Source of the DNA: Kocuria rosea subsp. polaris
GTDB taxonomy: Bacteria; Actinomycetota; Actinomycetes; Actinomycetales; Micrococcaceae
Reading direction: 5' to 3'
Assembly: GCA_023896275.1 (NCBI GenBank)
Contig: MLDA01000018.1
Coordinates: forward strand, 28,523-92,522
DNA: 64,000 bases
Positions 41,739-51,211 of the stretch are shown one piece after another. Position 1 is the first letter of the stretch, and each line of letters begins with the position of its first letter. The notes below the pieces were generated by a model. It had not been told where the DNA came from. It did no database searches and saw only the letters and a list, made by a program, of their open reading frames with translations. The translations under genes and the position numbers were made by a program.

Positions 41739-43443
41739 CCTCCTTCGTGGCGACGCTGGACCGATCTTGGCCCGGAGCGGATTGCTGTTCCTCGGCCCGA
41801 CGCCGTTCGGCGATGGTCAGGCGGCGTTCCGCTTCACCGGTGTTCTTCTTGGGACGAACAGCCGGATTGAACTGGCGGACCTTGCCCGCGCCCTTGTAGA
41901 GGGCCTCCACGCCGAGCAGCGACGGATCCAGGCCCGAGAGACGGTGTCCGGAGCCAAAGAACCGCGTGCGCGCGAGCAGCTGCAGCATCGGGTGGGTGAA
42001 CAGGAAGACGACGATCAGGTCGGCGATGGCCGTCAGTCCCAGGGTGAACGCGAACCCGCGGACGTTGCCCACGGCCATGATGTACAGCACCACGGAGGCC
42101 AGGAGGTTGACGGCCTTGGAGACGACGATCGTGCGTCGGGCGCGCATCCAGCCGGTTTCGACGGCAGCGACGAGGTTGCGACCGTCGCGTAGCTCATCCC
42201 TGATGCGTTCGAAGTAGACGATGAACGAGTCGGCGGTCAGGCCGATTGCGACGATGATACCCGCGATGCCGGCCAGAGAAAGTCGGTAGTTGGCCGACCA
42301 GCCGAGGAGGACGAGTGCAAGGTATGTCAGGATTCCCGCCACCACCAGCGAGGCGAGGGTCAGGAAACCCAGCGCCCGGTACTGGAAGAGGGAGTAGACG
42401 GCGACGAGAACGAGGCCGATGATGCCGGCGACGAGGCCCATCTCGAGCTGATTGGCGCCGAGCGTCGCCGAGATCTGCTGTTCGCTCTGGATGTCGAAGC
42501 TGATGGGCAGTGCACCGTACTTGAGCTGCTCGGCGAGCTGCTGGGAGCTTTCCTCGCTGAAGTTGCCAGTGATCTCCGCGTTGCCGTCGAGAATCGGGAC
42601 GTTCGCCGTGGGAGCCGAGACGATGAGTCCGTCGAGCATGATGGCGAACTGGTTCTGGGCCCCCTGCATGCTGACCAGGCGGGAGGTCACATCGCCGAAC
42701 TGCTTGGCGCCGACGGAGTCGAAGGACAGCTGAACCGCCCAGCCCCCGGTCTGGTAGCCCTGCGAGTTGCGGGCCGGGCCGTGGGTTGCGTCAGAGATGC
42801 GTTCGCCGTCGACCTCCACAGGGCCGACGATGTATTTGGCGCCGGTCGACGGATCACAGGCGATCGCAGGTTCATCAGCGTCGGTCGACTCGACGCTGCG
42901 GTCGGCAAGGGCCGCCTCGCAGTCGTAGGACTCGAACTCGCGATAGAGGTCGGCCGTGATCCAGTTGGTGTCGGAGGCGTTCTCGGGCTCGCCGGTCGGC
43001 TCGGGAATCTCGTCGTCCGCGAGGCGCTGGTCCTCGGGGGTCGCGTTGAAGGAGCCGGCCATGATGACCGGACGGAACTCCATGTTGGCAGAGGCCTGGA
43101 TCAGTTCGCGTGTCTTCGAGTCGGGCGTGCCCGGCATCGAGACGACGACATTGCTGCCGGACTGGGTGGAGATCTCTGCTTCCGCGACACCGGAGCCGTC
43201 GACGCGCTGGCGGATGATCTCGACCGCCTGCTGCAGCTGCTCCTGATTGATGGCCGCGTCGCCGTCCACGCGCGGGGCGAGGATCATCTGCGTGCCGCCC
43301 TCAAGGTCCAGCGCGAGTTTGGGGCTGGTTTCGGTCTGGCCGGTCGCGACGCCCGCGATGAGGACACCGAGAAGTCCGACGACGAGGATGCAGAGCCAGA
43401 TGAGGGCACTTCGAGCGTGCCGTAGTGGTCCTGACGAAGTCAT
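41725..43443 (-). CDS. secD: Protein-export membrane protein SecD
   Basis: 572 residues. LALDLEGGTQMILAP is the first periplasmic signature after the N-terminal membrane segment; a large periplasmic P1 region contains an acidic insertion around residues 150-200 (typical of actinobacteria); the C-terminal five membrane segments include SLAGIAGIIVAIGLTADSFIVYFERIRDE with the essential Asp. The tail is charged and Gln/Glu-rich. Follows yajC by 4 nt. Confidence 0.95.
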   Translation of the reverse strand: MTSSGPLRHARSALIWLCILVVGLLGVLIAGVATGQTETSPKLALDLEGGTQMILAPRVDGDAAINQEQLQQAVEIIRQRVDGSGVAEAEISTQSGSNVVVSMPGTPDSKTRELIQASANMEFRPVIMAGSFNATPEDQRLADDEIPEPTGEPENASDTNWITADLYREFESYDCEAALADRSVESTDADEPAIACDPSTGAKYIVGPVEVDGERISDATHGPARNSQGYQTGGWAVQLSFDSVGAKQFGDVTSRLVSMQGAQNQFAIMLDGLIVSAPTANVPILDGNAEITGNFSEESSQQLAEQLKYGALPISFDIQSEQQISATLGANQLEMGLVAGIIGLVLVAVYSLFQYRALGFLTLASLVVAGILTYLALVLLGWSANYRLSLAGIAGIIVAIGLTADSFIVYFERIRDELRDGRNLVAAVETGWMRARRTIVVSKAVNLLASVVLYIMAVGNVRGFAFTLGLTAIADLIVVFLFTHPMLQLLARTRFFGSGHRLSGLDPSLLGVEALYKGAGKVRQFNPAVRPKKNTGEAERRLTIAERRRAEEQQSAPGQDRSSVATKEDDNA

Positions 43444-43447
43444 GCGA

Positions 43448-43876
43448 CTAGTTCTTGCCTTCGTCGTTCAGTCGGCGCATGGTCTCCTCCGGAGTCTCCT
43501 CCGTGGACGGTGCGGCATCGTCGGCGACGTGCTCGTCGACCGGCTCGGCCACCTCGTCATTCGCGTCGATGACCCGAGCCACGGCACCCGAGTGCACCGT
43601 CACGTTGGTGCCCGGAGCGATCTCGAGCACGATCTGGTTCTCTTCCGGCTTCTGCTCGACGACGGTGCCGAAGAGACCGAAATTGGTCATGATGCGTGCA
43701 CCGTCCTGCATCTTGGACTGCAAGTCGGCCTGCGCCTTCTTCTGCTTCTGGCGACCGCGGAACATCATGAAGATGAGGAGCGCGAACGCCGCGAGGAGAA
43801 TGAGGTTCATCGGGTTGAAGCCGCCGGCTTCAGCGTTGGCGGAGCCTTCGGCGACGGCCATGGAGATCGAAGTCAA
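43448..43876 (-). CDS. yajC: Preprotein translocase subunit YajC
   Basis: 142 residues. One membrane segment (MNLILLAAFALLIFMMF) followed by basic RGRQKQKKAQADLQ and the YajC core (MQDGARIMTNFGLFGTVVEQKPEENQIVLEIAPGTNVTVH). A long acidic C-terminal tail, common in actinobacteria. Forms the SecDF-YajC subcomplex with the two genes downstream. Confidence 0.92.
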   Translation of the reverse strand: MTSISMAVAEGSANAEAGGFNPMNLILLAAFALLIFMMFRGRQKQKKAQADLQSKMQDGARIMTNFGLFGTVVEQKPEENQIVLEIAPGTNVTVHSGAVARVIDANDEVAEPVDEHVADDAAPSTEETPEETMRRLNDEGKN

Positions 43877-44004
43877 GAGTATGTACCTGTTCTGCAGTTG
43901 AGTCGTTGTGCCGAGCTACAGCCGAGCCCGGCGGTCGTCAGCGTGTCCGGTCTCTGCCGGGGCGTCGGGCCGCTGGAGATCGATGAGCGCGATGTCCGCT
44001 TGTC

Positions 44005-44010
44005 ATCCTA
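44005..44010 (-). promoter_or_regulatory. Candidate -10 (TAGGAT) for yajC-secD-secF
   Basis: TAGGAT on the minus strand lies 129 nt before the yajC start in a 243-nt gap after ruvB; the -35 is poor. It is identical to the candidate -10 before rpsD. Nothing else is recognised in this gap. Confidence 0.3.
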
Positions 44011-44119
44011 GCGCCCGGTGCTGTGACGACGCCGACAGCGAAGGATACGCGCACCGGCCCAACCTAGCAGAAGATCGATCCGTCAGGGCCGGTACTCGCT
44101 GATCGTGGAACGCGTCGGT

Positions 44120-45178
44120 CTACTGATCTTCGTCGAGCGACGGCGGGGTCGGCGCGGTTCCCGGTCCGAGCGGCGTGTCTGCGGGCGGGGTCAGTCCGAG
44201 GTGGATCCAGGCGTCGGGCATCGCGATGCGGCCCCGTGGAGTACGGCCGAGCAGACCCTCGCGGACGAGAAAGGGTTCGGCGACGGTCTCGACCGTCTCG
44301 GTCTCCTCCCCCACGGCGATCGCGAGGGTCGAAAGCCCGACCGGGCCCCCGCCGAACTTCGTGCAGAGGGCGTGCAGCACCGAGCGATCCAGGCGATCGA
44401 GTCCTCGGGCATCGACTTCGTACATGTCGAGGGCGCGGGAAGCCAACGTCGCGTCGATGTGCTCGCTGCGGTGGACGAGGGCCCAGTCCCGCACGCGCCG
44501 CAGCAGGCGGTTGGCAATACGCGGGGTCCCCCGCGACCGCGACGCGATCTCGGTGAAGCCGGCGGAGTTCACCTTGAGGTCCATCAACATCGCCGAGCGG
44601 CGCAGGACCAGTTCGAGCTCCGAGATCGAATAGAACTCGAGGTGGCCCGTGAACCCGAAACGGTCGCGAAGAGGCCCCGGCAAGAGCCCGGCCCGGGTTG
44701 TCGCGCCCACCAGCGTGAAAGGTGGCAACTCGAGCGGGATGGCCGTGGCACCGGCGCCTTTGCCCACGACGATGTCGACCCGGAAGTCTTCCATCGCCAT
44801 GTACAGCATCTCCTCGGCCGGACGGCTCATCCGGTGAATCTCGTCGAGGAAGAGGACCTCGCCCTCAGCGAGTGACGAGAGGATGGCGGCAAGGTCGCCC
44901 GCGTGCTGGATCGCCGGCCCCGAACTGATGCGGAGGGGGGCGTTCATTTCGGCCGCGACGATCATGGCCAGCGTCGTCTTGCCTAGTCCTGGCGGGCCCG
45001 AGAGCAACACGTGGTCGGACGTGCGCTCGCGGATCCGGGCGGCTTCAAGGACAAGCGAGAGCTGTTCGCGCACGCGTTGCTGCCCGACGAAGTCATGCAG
45101 GTTCTTGGGCCGCAACGCGGCTTCAAGGACGCGCTCATCCGGTTCGCTCGTGCCGGCGACCAATGGATTCTCGCTCAT
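44120..45178 (-). CDS. ruvB: Holliday junction helicase motor RuvB
   Basis: 352 residues, AAA+ ATPase driving branch migration with Ruv[15 protein letters not shown], Walker [12 protein letters not shown], Walker [28 protein letters not shown] (sensor 1/arginine finger region) and the winged-helix end [18 protein letters not shown] are all typical. Starts 3 nt after ruvA. Confidence 0.97.
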   Translation of the reverse strand: MSENPLVAGTSEPDERVLEAALRPKNLHDFVGQQRVREQLSLVLEAARIRERTSDHVLLSGPPGLGKTTLAMIVAAEMNAPLRISSGPAIQHAGDLAAILSSLAEGEVLFLDEIHRMSRPAEEMLYMAMEDFRVDIVVGKGAGATAIPLELPPFTLVGATTRAGLLPGPLRDRFGFTGHLEFYSISELELVLRRSAMLMDLKVNSAGFTEIASRSRGTPRIANRLLRRVRDWALVHRSEHIDATLASRALDMYEVDARGLDRLDRSVLHALCTKFGGGPVGLSTLAIAVGEETETVETVAEPFLVREGLLGRTPRGRIAMPDAWIHLGLTPPADTPLGPGTAPTPPSLDEDQ

Positions 45179-45181
45179 GGG

Positions 45182-45808
45182 CTACCTCCTGCCACGGCTT
45201 CGGTCCCGCCCGATGTCAGCCAGGACGGCACGCAGGATGCGTGGCATATCCCCTTCGCTCACGAGCGCCGGCTGGTCCTCGGCGAAGGCATCGATCGCCT
45301 TGACCGCGTCTTTCTCTTTCCAGCCCAGGCCCGTGAGGGCGTCGAGAACGGCGACGCGCCAGGCGTCCCCGTCGCCGTGCGGGGTCCCCGCCGCCTCGGC
45401 CTCACCCGTCGGCGCGAGCTTGCCCGCCAGCTCCAGCGCCATGCGCTGGGCGACCTTCGGACCGACGCCGGGAACCCGCGTGAGGGCCTTGGTGTCCCCC
45501 GCCGCCACGGCGACGCGCACCTCCTCGGGCGAAAGCACCGCGAGCACGGCCAGGGCCAGCCGAGGGCCGATCCCCGACACCGACTGGAGGATCTCGAAGA
45601 CCTCCCGGGCGCCGGCATCGGCGAAGCCGAAGAGCGTCATCGAATCCTCGCGGACCACCATGGTCGTTTCGACCTGTGCTGGTTCGCCGACGCGCAGGCC
45701 CGACAGCGTCTGGGGAGTTGCGTGCACAAGCATCCCGAAACCGTTTACGTTGATCACGGCGGAGTTCAGGCCGACGGACTGGACGTCACCACTAAGAGAA
45801 CTAATCAC
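45182..45808 (-). CDS. ruvA: Holliday junction-binding protein RuvA
   Basis: 208 residues from GTG 45808, giving MISSLSGDVQSVGLNSAVINVNGFG, the standard OB-fold N-terminus; AGGTGAGG lies upstream. Two HhH motifs follow (FEILQSVSGIGPRLALAVLAVL and KALTRVPGVGPKVAQRMALEL), then a linker and domain III (DALTGLGWKEKDAVKAI). The frame extends to 45829 but those residues are unlike RuvA. Confidence 0.95.
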   Translation of the reverse strand: MISSLSGDVQSVGLNSAVINVNGFGMLVHATPQTLSGLRVGEPAQVETTMVVREDSMTLFGFADAGAREVFEILQSVSGIGPRLALAVLAVLSPEEVRVAVAAGDTKALTRVPGVGPKVAQRMALELAGKLAPTGEAEAAGTPHGDGDAWRVAVLDALTGLGWKEKDAVKAIDAFAEDQPALVSEGDMPRILRAVLADIGRDRSRGRR

Positions 45809-45900
45809 TGACTGCCTCACCTCTGGCATCCGAACACATTTACGATTAGCCTAGCGCCCCCGCACCGCAAATGGTGTTTACGCCGTGCCGGACACGGCTC

Positions 45901-46494
45901 TTATCGGCGTGGGCCGGACTTGCGTGCGGCGGCCTCAGCCTGCGCCCACGCGCGCTGCGCGGCGGTCAACCCGCTCGAACCACCGCTGCGGGTACCTGAA
46001 GCCTGCGAACCGGGAGCAGCACCGCGCCATCCGTGGGTGATGGCCAGCGCCGCGGCATCGGCGGCATCGGCGGGTCTTGGCGGCGCGTCCAGCCGGAGGA
46101 TCTTGGCGACCATGCGTCCGACGGCGGCCTTGTCGGCCTGCCCGCTGCCCGTCACCGCAGCCTTGACCTCGGTCGGCGTGTGCAGGGCGACGGGGATGCC
46201 GCGGTGGGCAGCCGCGGCGATCACGATCCCCGAGGCCTGCGCGGTGCCCATCACCGTGCTCACGTTGGTGTGGCTGAACACCCGCTCGATGGATACGGCG
46301 TCGGGACGGTGCTGATCAAGCCATGCGTCGATGCCGCGCGAGATCGCGAGCAGGCGTTCGTCGAGCGACGTGTCGGAGCTCGTCCCCACGACCGTCACGT
46401 CGATGAGCGTGGCCCGCCGGTTGGCCTCGATGTCGACGACGGCGAGACCGCATCGGGTCAGACCCGGATCCACGCCCACGACGCGCAGGGCCAC
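45901..46494 (-). CDS. ruvC: Holliday junction resolvase RuvC
   Basis: 197 residues. [15 protein letters not shown] holds the first catalytic Asp, SIERVFSH the Glu, and [16 protein letters not shown] the final Asp pair of the RNase H-fold active site. The last about 35 residues ([22 protein letters not shown]) are low-complexity and beyond the core. GTG start. First of the ruvC-ruvA-ruvB set. Confidence 0.96.
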   Translation of the reverse strand: MALRVVGVDPGLTRCGLAVVDIEANRRATLIDVTVVGTSSDTSLDERLLAISRGIDAWLDQHRPDAVSIERVFSHTNVSTVMGTAQASGIVIAAAAHRGIPVALHTPTEVKAAVTGSGQADKAAVGRMVAKILRLDAPPRPADAADAAALAITHGWRGAAPGSQASGTRSGGSSGLTAAQRAWAQAEAAARKSGPRR

Positions 46495-46498
46495 GTGG

Positions 46499-47254
46499 CT
46501 AGTCCTGCTCGAGTTCGGCCATGACCGCGGCCGTGATGTCCACGTTCGAGTACACGTTCTGCACGTCGTCCAACTCTTCGAGCGCGTCCGCCAACTTCAG
46601 GAACTTGCGTGCAGCATCCGCCTCCAGCTCGACCTTCATCGACGGCACGAACTCAACCTCGTCGGTCTCGTACTCGATACCCGACTCTTCGAGGCTTGCG
46701 ACGACGGCGCGCAGGTCGGTGGGTTCGCAGATGACCTCGTAGGTGCTGCCCGCGAGCTGAACCTCCTCGGCTCCGGCGTCGAGGACCGCCATGAGGACGT
46801 CATCCTCTGCGAGGTCGCCCTGCGGCAACGACACGACACCCTTGCGCGCGAACATGTAGTTGACCGACCCGGGGTCGGCGACCGTGCCACCGCTGCGAGT
46901 GATGGCCGTGCGGGTCTCGGCCGCGGCGCGGTTCTTGTTGTCGGTGAGGCACTCGACGAGGAGCGCCGAGCCTTCCGGCCCGCGGGCTTCGTAGATGATC
47001 TCGGCGTAATCGACGGCCTCGCCGGTCAGGCCGGCCCCGCGCTTGACGGCGCGGTCGATGTTGTCGTTCGGCACCGACTGCTTCTTCGCCTTTTGGACGG
47101 CGAGTTCAAGCGCGGGATTGCCCTCGATGTCCGGACCGCCCGCGCGGGCGGCGACTTCGATGTTCTTGGTCAGCTTGGCAAACGCCTTGGCCCGCTTGGC
47201 GTCGATCGCCGCTTTCTTGTGCTTCGTGGTCGCCCATTTAGAGTGGCCTGACAT
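46499..47254 (-). CDS. yebC: YebC/PmpR-family protein
   Basis: 251 residues. [25 protein letters not shown] is the hallmark N-terminus; [19 protein letters not shown] [18 protein letters not shown] and YMFARKGVV are also conserved. Historically called a DNA-binding regulator; recent work shows YebC helps ribosomes through proline runs in some bacteria, complementing EF-P (family knowledge). It starts 2 nt after pdxT, and both are probably co-transcribed. Confidence 0.95.
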   Translation of the reverse strand: MSGHSKWATTKHKKAAIDAKRAKAFAKLTKNIEVAARAGGPDIEGNPALELAVQKAKKQSVPNDNIDRAVKRGAGLTGEAVDYAEIIYEARGPEGSALLVECLTDNKNRAAAETRTAITRSGGTVADPGSVNYMFARKGVVSLPQGDLAEDDVLMAVLDAGAEEVQLAGSTYEVICEPTDLRAVVASLEESGIEYETDEVEFVPSMKVELEADAARKFLKLADALEELDDVQNVYSNVDITAAVMAELEQD

Positions 47255-47256
47255 AC

Positions 47257-48000
47257 CTAAGCTTCTCCTCTGATCATCTGGATAAAAAGTCGGTGGATCC
47301 GGCGCTCGCCTGTGACCTCCGGGTGGAAGCTCGTCGCGAGCAGGTTCCCCGATCGAACTGCAACGATTCTAGCGACCTCGGCTTCGGACGCGGATTCGTC
47401 GTGGTGCGGCTCGTTGACCGACGCCAGGATCTGGACACCGGCACCGACGGACTCCACCCACGGAGCGCGAATGAAGACCGCGCGCACCGCCTCGGTCTCG
47501 TGGGCCGAGGGGTGGCCCGCCACGCCGGCAAGAATCGGCATCGGGACCTCGGTCTCGAAAGAGTCCACCTGACGCCCGAAGGCGTTGCGCCGCACGGTCA
47601 TGTCGATGCCGCCGAAGGTCTGCTGCGGCCGCCCCGCGCCGTCGCACGCCGGATCGGCGACCCGGTCAGCCAGCAGGATCATGCCCGCGCAGGAGCCGTA
47701 GACCGGGAATCCCTGGGCGATCTTCTCGCGCAGAGGGTCCATCATGCCGAAGGCCCGCGCCAGCTTGTCGATCGCCGTGGACTCGCCACCGGGGATCACG
47801 AGGCCGTCCAGGTCGTCGAGCTCGCTCGGCCGACGCACCTTAACGACGTCGGCGCCGCCGTCGTGCAACGCGACAGCATGTTCGCGCACGTCGCCCTGCA
47901 GCGCCAGCACGCCGACGCGTGGCGCAGCGAGCCGACGTGGTTCTTCCGCGGGGGTTGGCATCGCCACCCGGGTCATTTCGGTCATGTTCTCACTTGTCAC
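47257..48000 (-). CDS. pdxT: Pyridoxal 5'-phosphate synthase glutaminase subunit PdxT
   Basis: 247 residues. Glutamine amidotransferase that supplies ammonia to Pdx[14 protein letters not shown] begins the core; [11 protein letters not shown], the nucleophile Cys in [11 protein letters not shown], and [13 protein letters not shown] (His and Glu) complete the triad. GTG 48000 has GGAGG 8 nt upstream; it gives about 27 extra residues before the core, and ATG 47985 is an alternative. Unusually pdxS is not next to it but 6.1 kb away on the same strand. Confidence 0.95.
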   Translation of the reverse strand: MTSENMTEMTRVAMPTPAEEPRRLAAPRVGVLALQGDVREHAVALHDGGADVVKVRRPSELDDLDGLVIPGGESTAIDKLARAFGMMDPLREKIAQGFPVYGSCAGMILLADRVADPACDGAGRPQQTFGGIDMTVRRNAFGRQVDSFETEVPMPILAGVAGHPSAHETEAVRAVFIRAPWVESVGAGVQILASVNEPHHDESASEAEVARIVAVRSGNLLATSFHPEVTGERRIHRLFIQMIRGEA

Positions 48001-48115
48001 TTTCTGGCCTCCAACAGCCGGACCTACATTACGGTGTGCGGACTCGGCCCGCCGAATGGCATGTCACGCGGCGCAGATGAAGGCCGCGCATGCCCGGCTG
48101 TGAAAAGCTTGGGCC

Positions 48116-50122
48116 ATGAGTAATCCGTTGCTTCAGCCCAGCGTTCTGCCCTTCGGCATGCCCGACTATGCGGTGCTTGCGGCCGCGGACTACGTGGACG
48201 CGGTGCAGGTGGGCATCGACGAACAGAACGCGGAACTGCGGCGACTGCTGGAGGTCGACGATCCGGCGACGTTCGAGAACACGATTCAGGCGTTCGCCCT
48301 GACCGGGGAGACGCTGCGTCGGGCCCTGCAAGCCTTCAACAGCGTGAAGCCGGCCCACGGTACCGACGATATCCTCGAGGCAGCCGGCCGAATAGACCAG
48401 CTGGTGTCCGCGCACAGCGACGAGGTCAGGCTTGACCAAGCGCTCTACGCGCGCCTGAGCCAGGCTGAGGGCGAGGGGCTCGACGGCGAGGACGCCCGTC
48501 TGCGCGAGGAGGTCCTCCGCGTCTTCCGGCACGCGGGGGTCGAGGTGCCGGCCGAAGACCTCCCGCGGCTGCGGGAGATCAACGCCGAACTGGCGCGGTT
48601 GGGTACCGAGTACTCGCGCCGGCTGCTCGCCGGCCAGAACGCGGCCGCCGTTCATTTCGACGACATCACGGACCTGAGCGGGCTCAGCGAACCGGAGGTT
48701 GCCTCGGCGGCCCAGGCCGCGGTCACGGCAGGCATCGAGGGGGGCTACCTCATTCCGCTGGTCCTGCCCACGGGGCAACCCGCGTTGGAACGGCTCACGC
48801 AGGCGGCGTCGCGAAAGCGCATTTTCGAGGCCAGCGTCACCCGGGGTCAGTCCGCGAAGCACGGAACGCTCGAGGTAGCGCGCCAGATGGCATTGCTGCG
48901 GGCCGAACGCGCCGGAATCCTGGGATTCTCCAATCACGCCGAGTATGTGATCGAAGCGCAGACGGCGCCGTCTCTCGCGGACGTCAACGAGCGTGTGGCG
49001 GTCCTGGCGGAGCGGGCCGTGGCAAATGCCCGAGAGGAGCACGCGACGCTCGAGAAGTACGCATCCCTGCCTGTCAACCCTTGGGACTGGGCCTACTACT
49101 CGAATCTGGTCAAGCGGGACCGCTTCGACCTGGACACCACCGCCCTGCGGCCGTGGTTCGAACTCGACGCCGTGCTGGAACGGGGGGTCTTCGAGGCCGC
49201 CGCCCGGCTCTACGGCATCTCGCTGCACGAACGCTTCGACCTGCCGGTCTACCACCCCGACATCAGGGTCTGGGAGGTCCGCGACGCCGATGGCACGGCT
49301 CTCGGCCTCTACCTCGGCGACTTCTTCGCACGGCCGACGAAGGCGGGCGGGGCGTGGATGACGTCGATCCGCGACGGTGTGCGGGCGCACGGCGAACTGC
49401 CGATCGTCACGAACACCCTGAACCTGTCTTCACCCGGCTCCGGTCCTACTCTGCTCTCGCTCGACGAGGTGCGTACCCTGTTCCACGAATTCGGCCACGC
49501 GCTGCACGGCCTCTTCTCGGATGCGACGTACGCCCAGCTAGCCGGAACCAACGTGCCGCGGGACTTCGTCGAATACCCGTCGCAGGTCAACGAGATGTGG
49601 GCCCTGCGTCCTGAGATCGTCGAAAACTATGCGCGCCACGTTGAGACCGGCGAACCGCTGCCCCCGGACACTCTCGCGCGTGTCGAGGCGGCCGCGCACT
49701 GGGGTGAGGGTTTCAGCACCACCGAGTACCTGGCCGCCGTTGTGCTCGACCTGGCGTGGCACTCGCTTGCCCCGGGCGACGAGGTCGACGACGCGCTCGA
49801 ATTCGAGGACCGGGCGCTGCGCGAGGCGGGGCTGGACCCCGACCTTGTGCCGGCGCGTTACCGGACCGGCTACTTCAAGCACATCTTCGATGGAGGCTAC
49901 TCCGCCGGCTACTACTCGTACATCTGGAGCGAGATCCTGGACGCCGACACCGTCGAGTGGTTCGCCGAGAACGGCGGCCTGCTCCGCGAAAACGGCCAGC
50001 GCTTCAGGGACGAGCTGCTCTCGCGCGGCAACACCCGCGATCCGCTGGATTCGTTTCGGGCGTTCCGGGGCCGCGACCCGCAGATCGGTCCGCTGCTCGC
50101 GCGCCGCGGGCTGGGCGAGTAG
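48116..50122 (+). CDS. M3-family zinc metallopeptidase (Dcp/oligopeptidase A type)
   Basis: 668 residues, intracellular peptidase for short peptides. The zinc motif HEFGH is at 457-461 and the third ligand Glu486 lies in DFVEYPSQ; HGLFSDATYAQLAGT and FKHIFDGGYSAGYYSYIWSEI (His/Tyr substrate contacts) are also in place. No signal peptide. It is divergent from pdxT across 115 nt and sits on the plus strand between pdxT and pdxS. The GNAT gene follows after 36 nt. Confidence 0.92.
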   Translation: MSNPLLQPSVLPFGMPDYAVLAAADYVDAVQVGIDEQNAELRRLLEVDDPATFENTIQAFALTGETLRRALQAFNSVKPAHGTDDILEAAGRIDQLVSAHSDEVRLDQALYARLSQAEGEGLDGEDARLREEVLRVFRHAGVEVPAEDLPRLREINAELARLGTEYSRRLLAGQNAAAVHFDDITDLSGLSEPEVASAAQAAVTAGIEGGYLIPLVLPTGQPALERLTQAASRKRIFEASVTRGQSAKHGTLEVARQMALLRAERAGILGFSNHAEYVIEAQTAPSLADVNERVAVLAERAVANAREEHATLEKYASLPVNPWDWAYYSNLVKRDRFDLDTTALRPWFELDAVLERGVFEAAARLYGISLHERFDLPVYHPDIRVWEVRDADGTALGLYLGDFFARPTKAGGAWMTSIRDGVRAHGELPIVTNTLNLSSPGSGPTLLSLDEVRTLFHEFGHALHGLFSDATYAQLAGTNVPRDFVEYPSQVNEMWALRPEIVENYARHVETGEPLPPDTLARVEAAAHWGEGFSTTEYLAAVVLDLAWHSLAPGDEVDDALEFEDRALREAGLDPDLVPARYRTGYFKHIFDGGYSAGYYSYIWSEILDADTVEWFAENGGLLRENGQRFRDELLSRGNTRDPLDSFRAFRGRDPQIGPLLARRGLGE

Positions 50123-50158
50123 AATCCAGCACTTCGCGTACTTCGAAGGGACAGCACC

Positions 50159-50953
50159 GTGAGTGGGATCCAAGCTGCGCAGGCAGCACAGGCCGATTGG
50201 GAGCGCGCCGTAGCGCTGGCCACCGGCGGCAAGGTTTTCTCCACGCACGGCTGCGACTGGGCCTGGCAGCCGACACGGTCGCGTCTCGTGCTCCTCTTCC
50301 CGGAGCAGGCAGACGACGCCGGCATCCGTCCCGGCCTCGCCGAAAGCTCCAGGCTCGGTGCACGGCGCGTCGATGCGCTGCTGAACGCCGCCGCCGGCGA
50401 CGCGGGCCTGCGCACCGCAGGATTCCGCGACGCGGCCCAGATCGTGTGGTTCGTAGGACGCCCGTCCTACGCTGCTCTACGCGGACGGACCACGGCCTGG
50501 GAGGGCCGCGTCCGCGTGACCGCCGACGTCCCCGAGGCGTGCGGCGCTGAGGCGACCGAGCTCGAAACAGCCCGCGCTTGGCGTCGCCCGCCGGGGCACC
50601 ACAACGGCCGGCGCCATCCCGCGGCGGACCGGCGCATCGAACACGTGGTCGCCCGCGCGAGCGACGGCTCCATCGCGGGCCGTGGGTTCGCACAGTTCAG
50701 TGCAGACGGGGCGGTCTCGCTGCACGGGCTGGCAGTGGCCGCCACGGCCCGTCGGCAGGGTGTGGGGTCGCAGCTCGTCGCCGGCCTGCTCGGGGCCATG
50801 ACGGCCCCGCTGGTGCCTGCAGCCGACAGCTCCGAGGCGGAGCGGACCACCCCTTCGGTGCTGGCAGCCGCGGCGCCGGCGTCGGCGGAGTTCTTCGCCG
50901 CCTGCGGCCTGGAGCACCTCGGACGGGGCCGGCACCTGCGCTTGTCCGCTTGA
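50159..50953 (+). CDS. GNAT-family N-acetyltransferase (FR47-like)
   Basis: 264 residues from GTG 50159. The acetyl-CoA-binding motif A is HGLAVAATARRQGVGSQLVAGL; motif B is FFAACGLEHLGRGRHLRL near the end. The N-terminal half has no recognisable domain. Substrate unknown; adjacency to an M3 peptidase hints at peptide or amino acid chemistry but this is inference only. Confidence 0.75.
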   Translation: MSGIQAAQAAQADWERAVALATGGKVFSTHGCDWAWQPTRSRLVLLFPEQADDAGIRPGLAESSRLGARRVDALLNAAAGDAGLRTAGFRDAAQIVWFVGRPSYAALRGRTTAWEGRVRVTADVPEACGAEATELETARAWRRPPGHHNGRRHPAADRRIEHVVARASDGSIAGRGFAQFSADGAVSLHGLAVAATARRQGVGSQLVAGLLGAMTAPLVPAADSSEAERTTPSVLAAAAPASAEFFAACGLEHLGRGRHLRLSA

Positions 50954-51211
50954 CCGCGACTGCGTTAACGGCGTCGGGCCGATCGTCCCATTTCTTCGTT
51001 GTCGGGGTCGAGCACTTACGGCTCCGATCCCAGATCGAGGCGCAGCTCGTCAATTAGCAGAGTCTCGTGGTTATTGAGTGGCATTTGGGCCAGTCTGAAA
51101 TGCCCCTGACAAACCGCGTATAGCATTGGGAATGCTGCGCGGTACCGACTGGACTGGCCCGAGCGGCCCACACAGCCTTATGAACAGCACCTCCTGAAGG
51201 GTCCATTTTCG

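Noticed and set aside
48029..49390. 453-codon open frame antisense to the M3 peptidase
   Set aside because: The peptidase with HEFGH is on the plus strand; this frame has no domain pattern.
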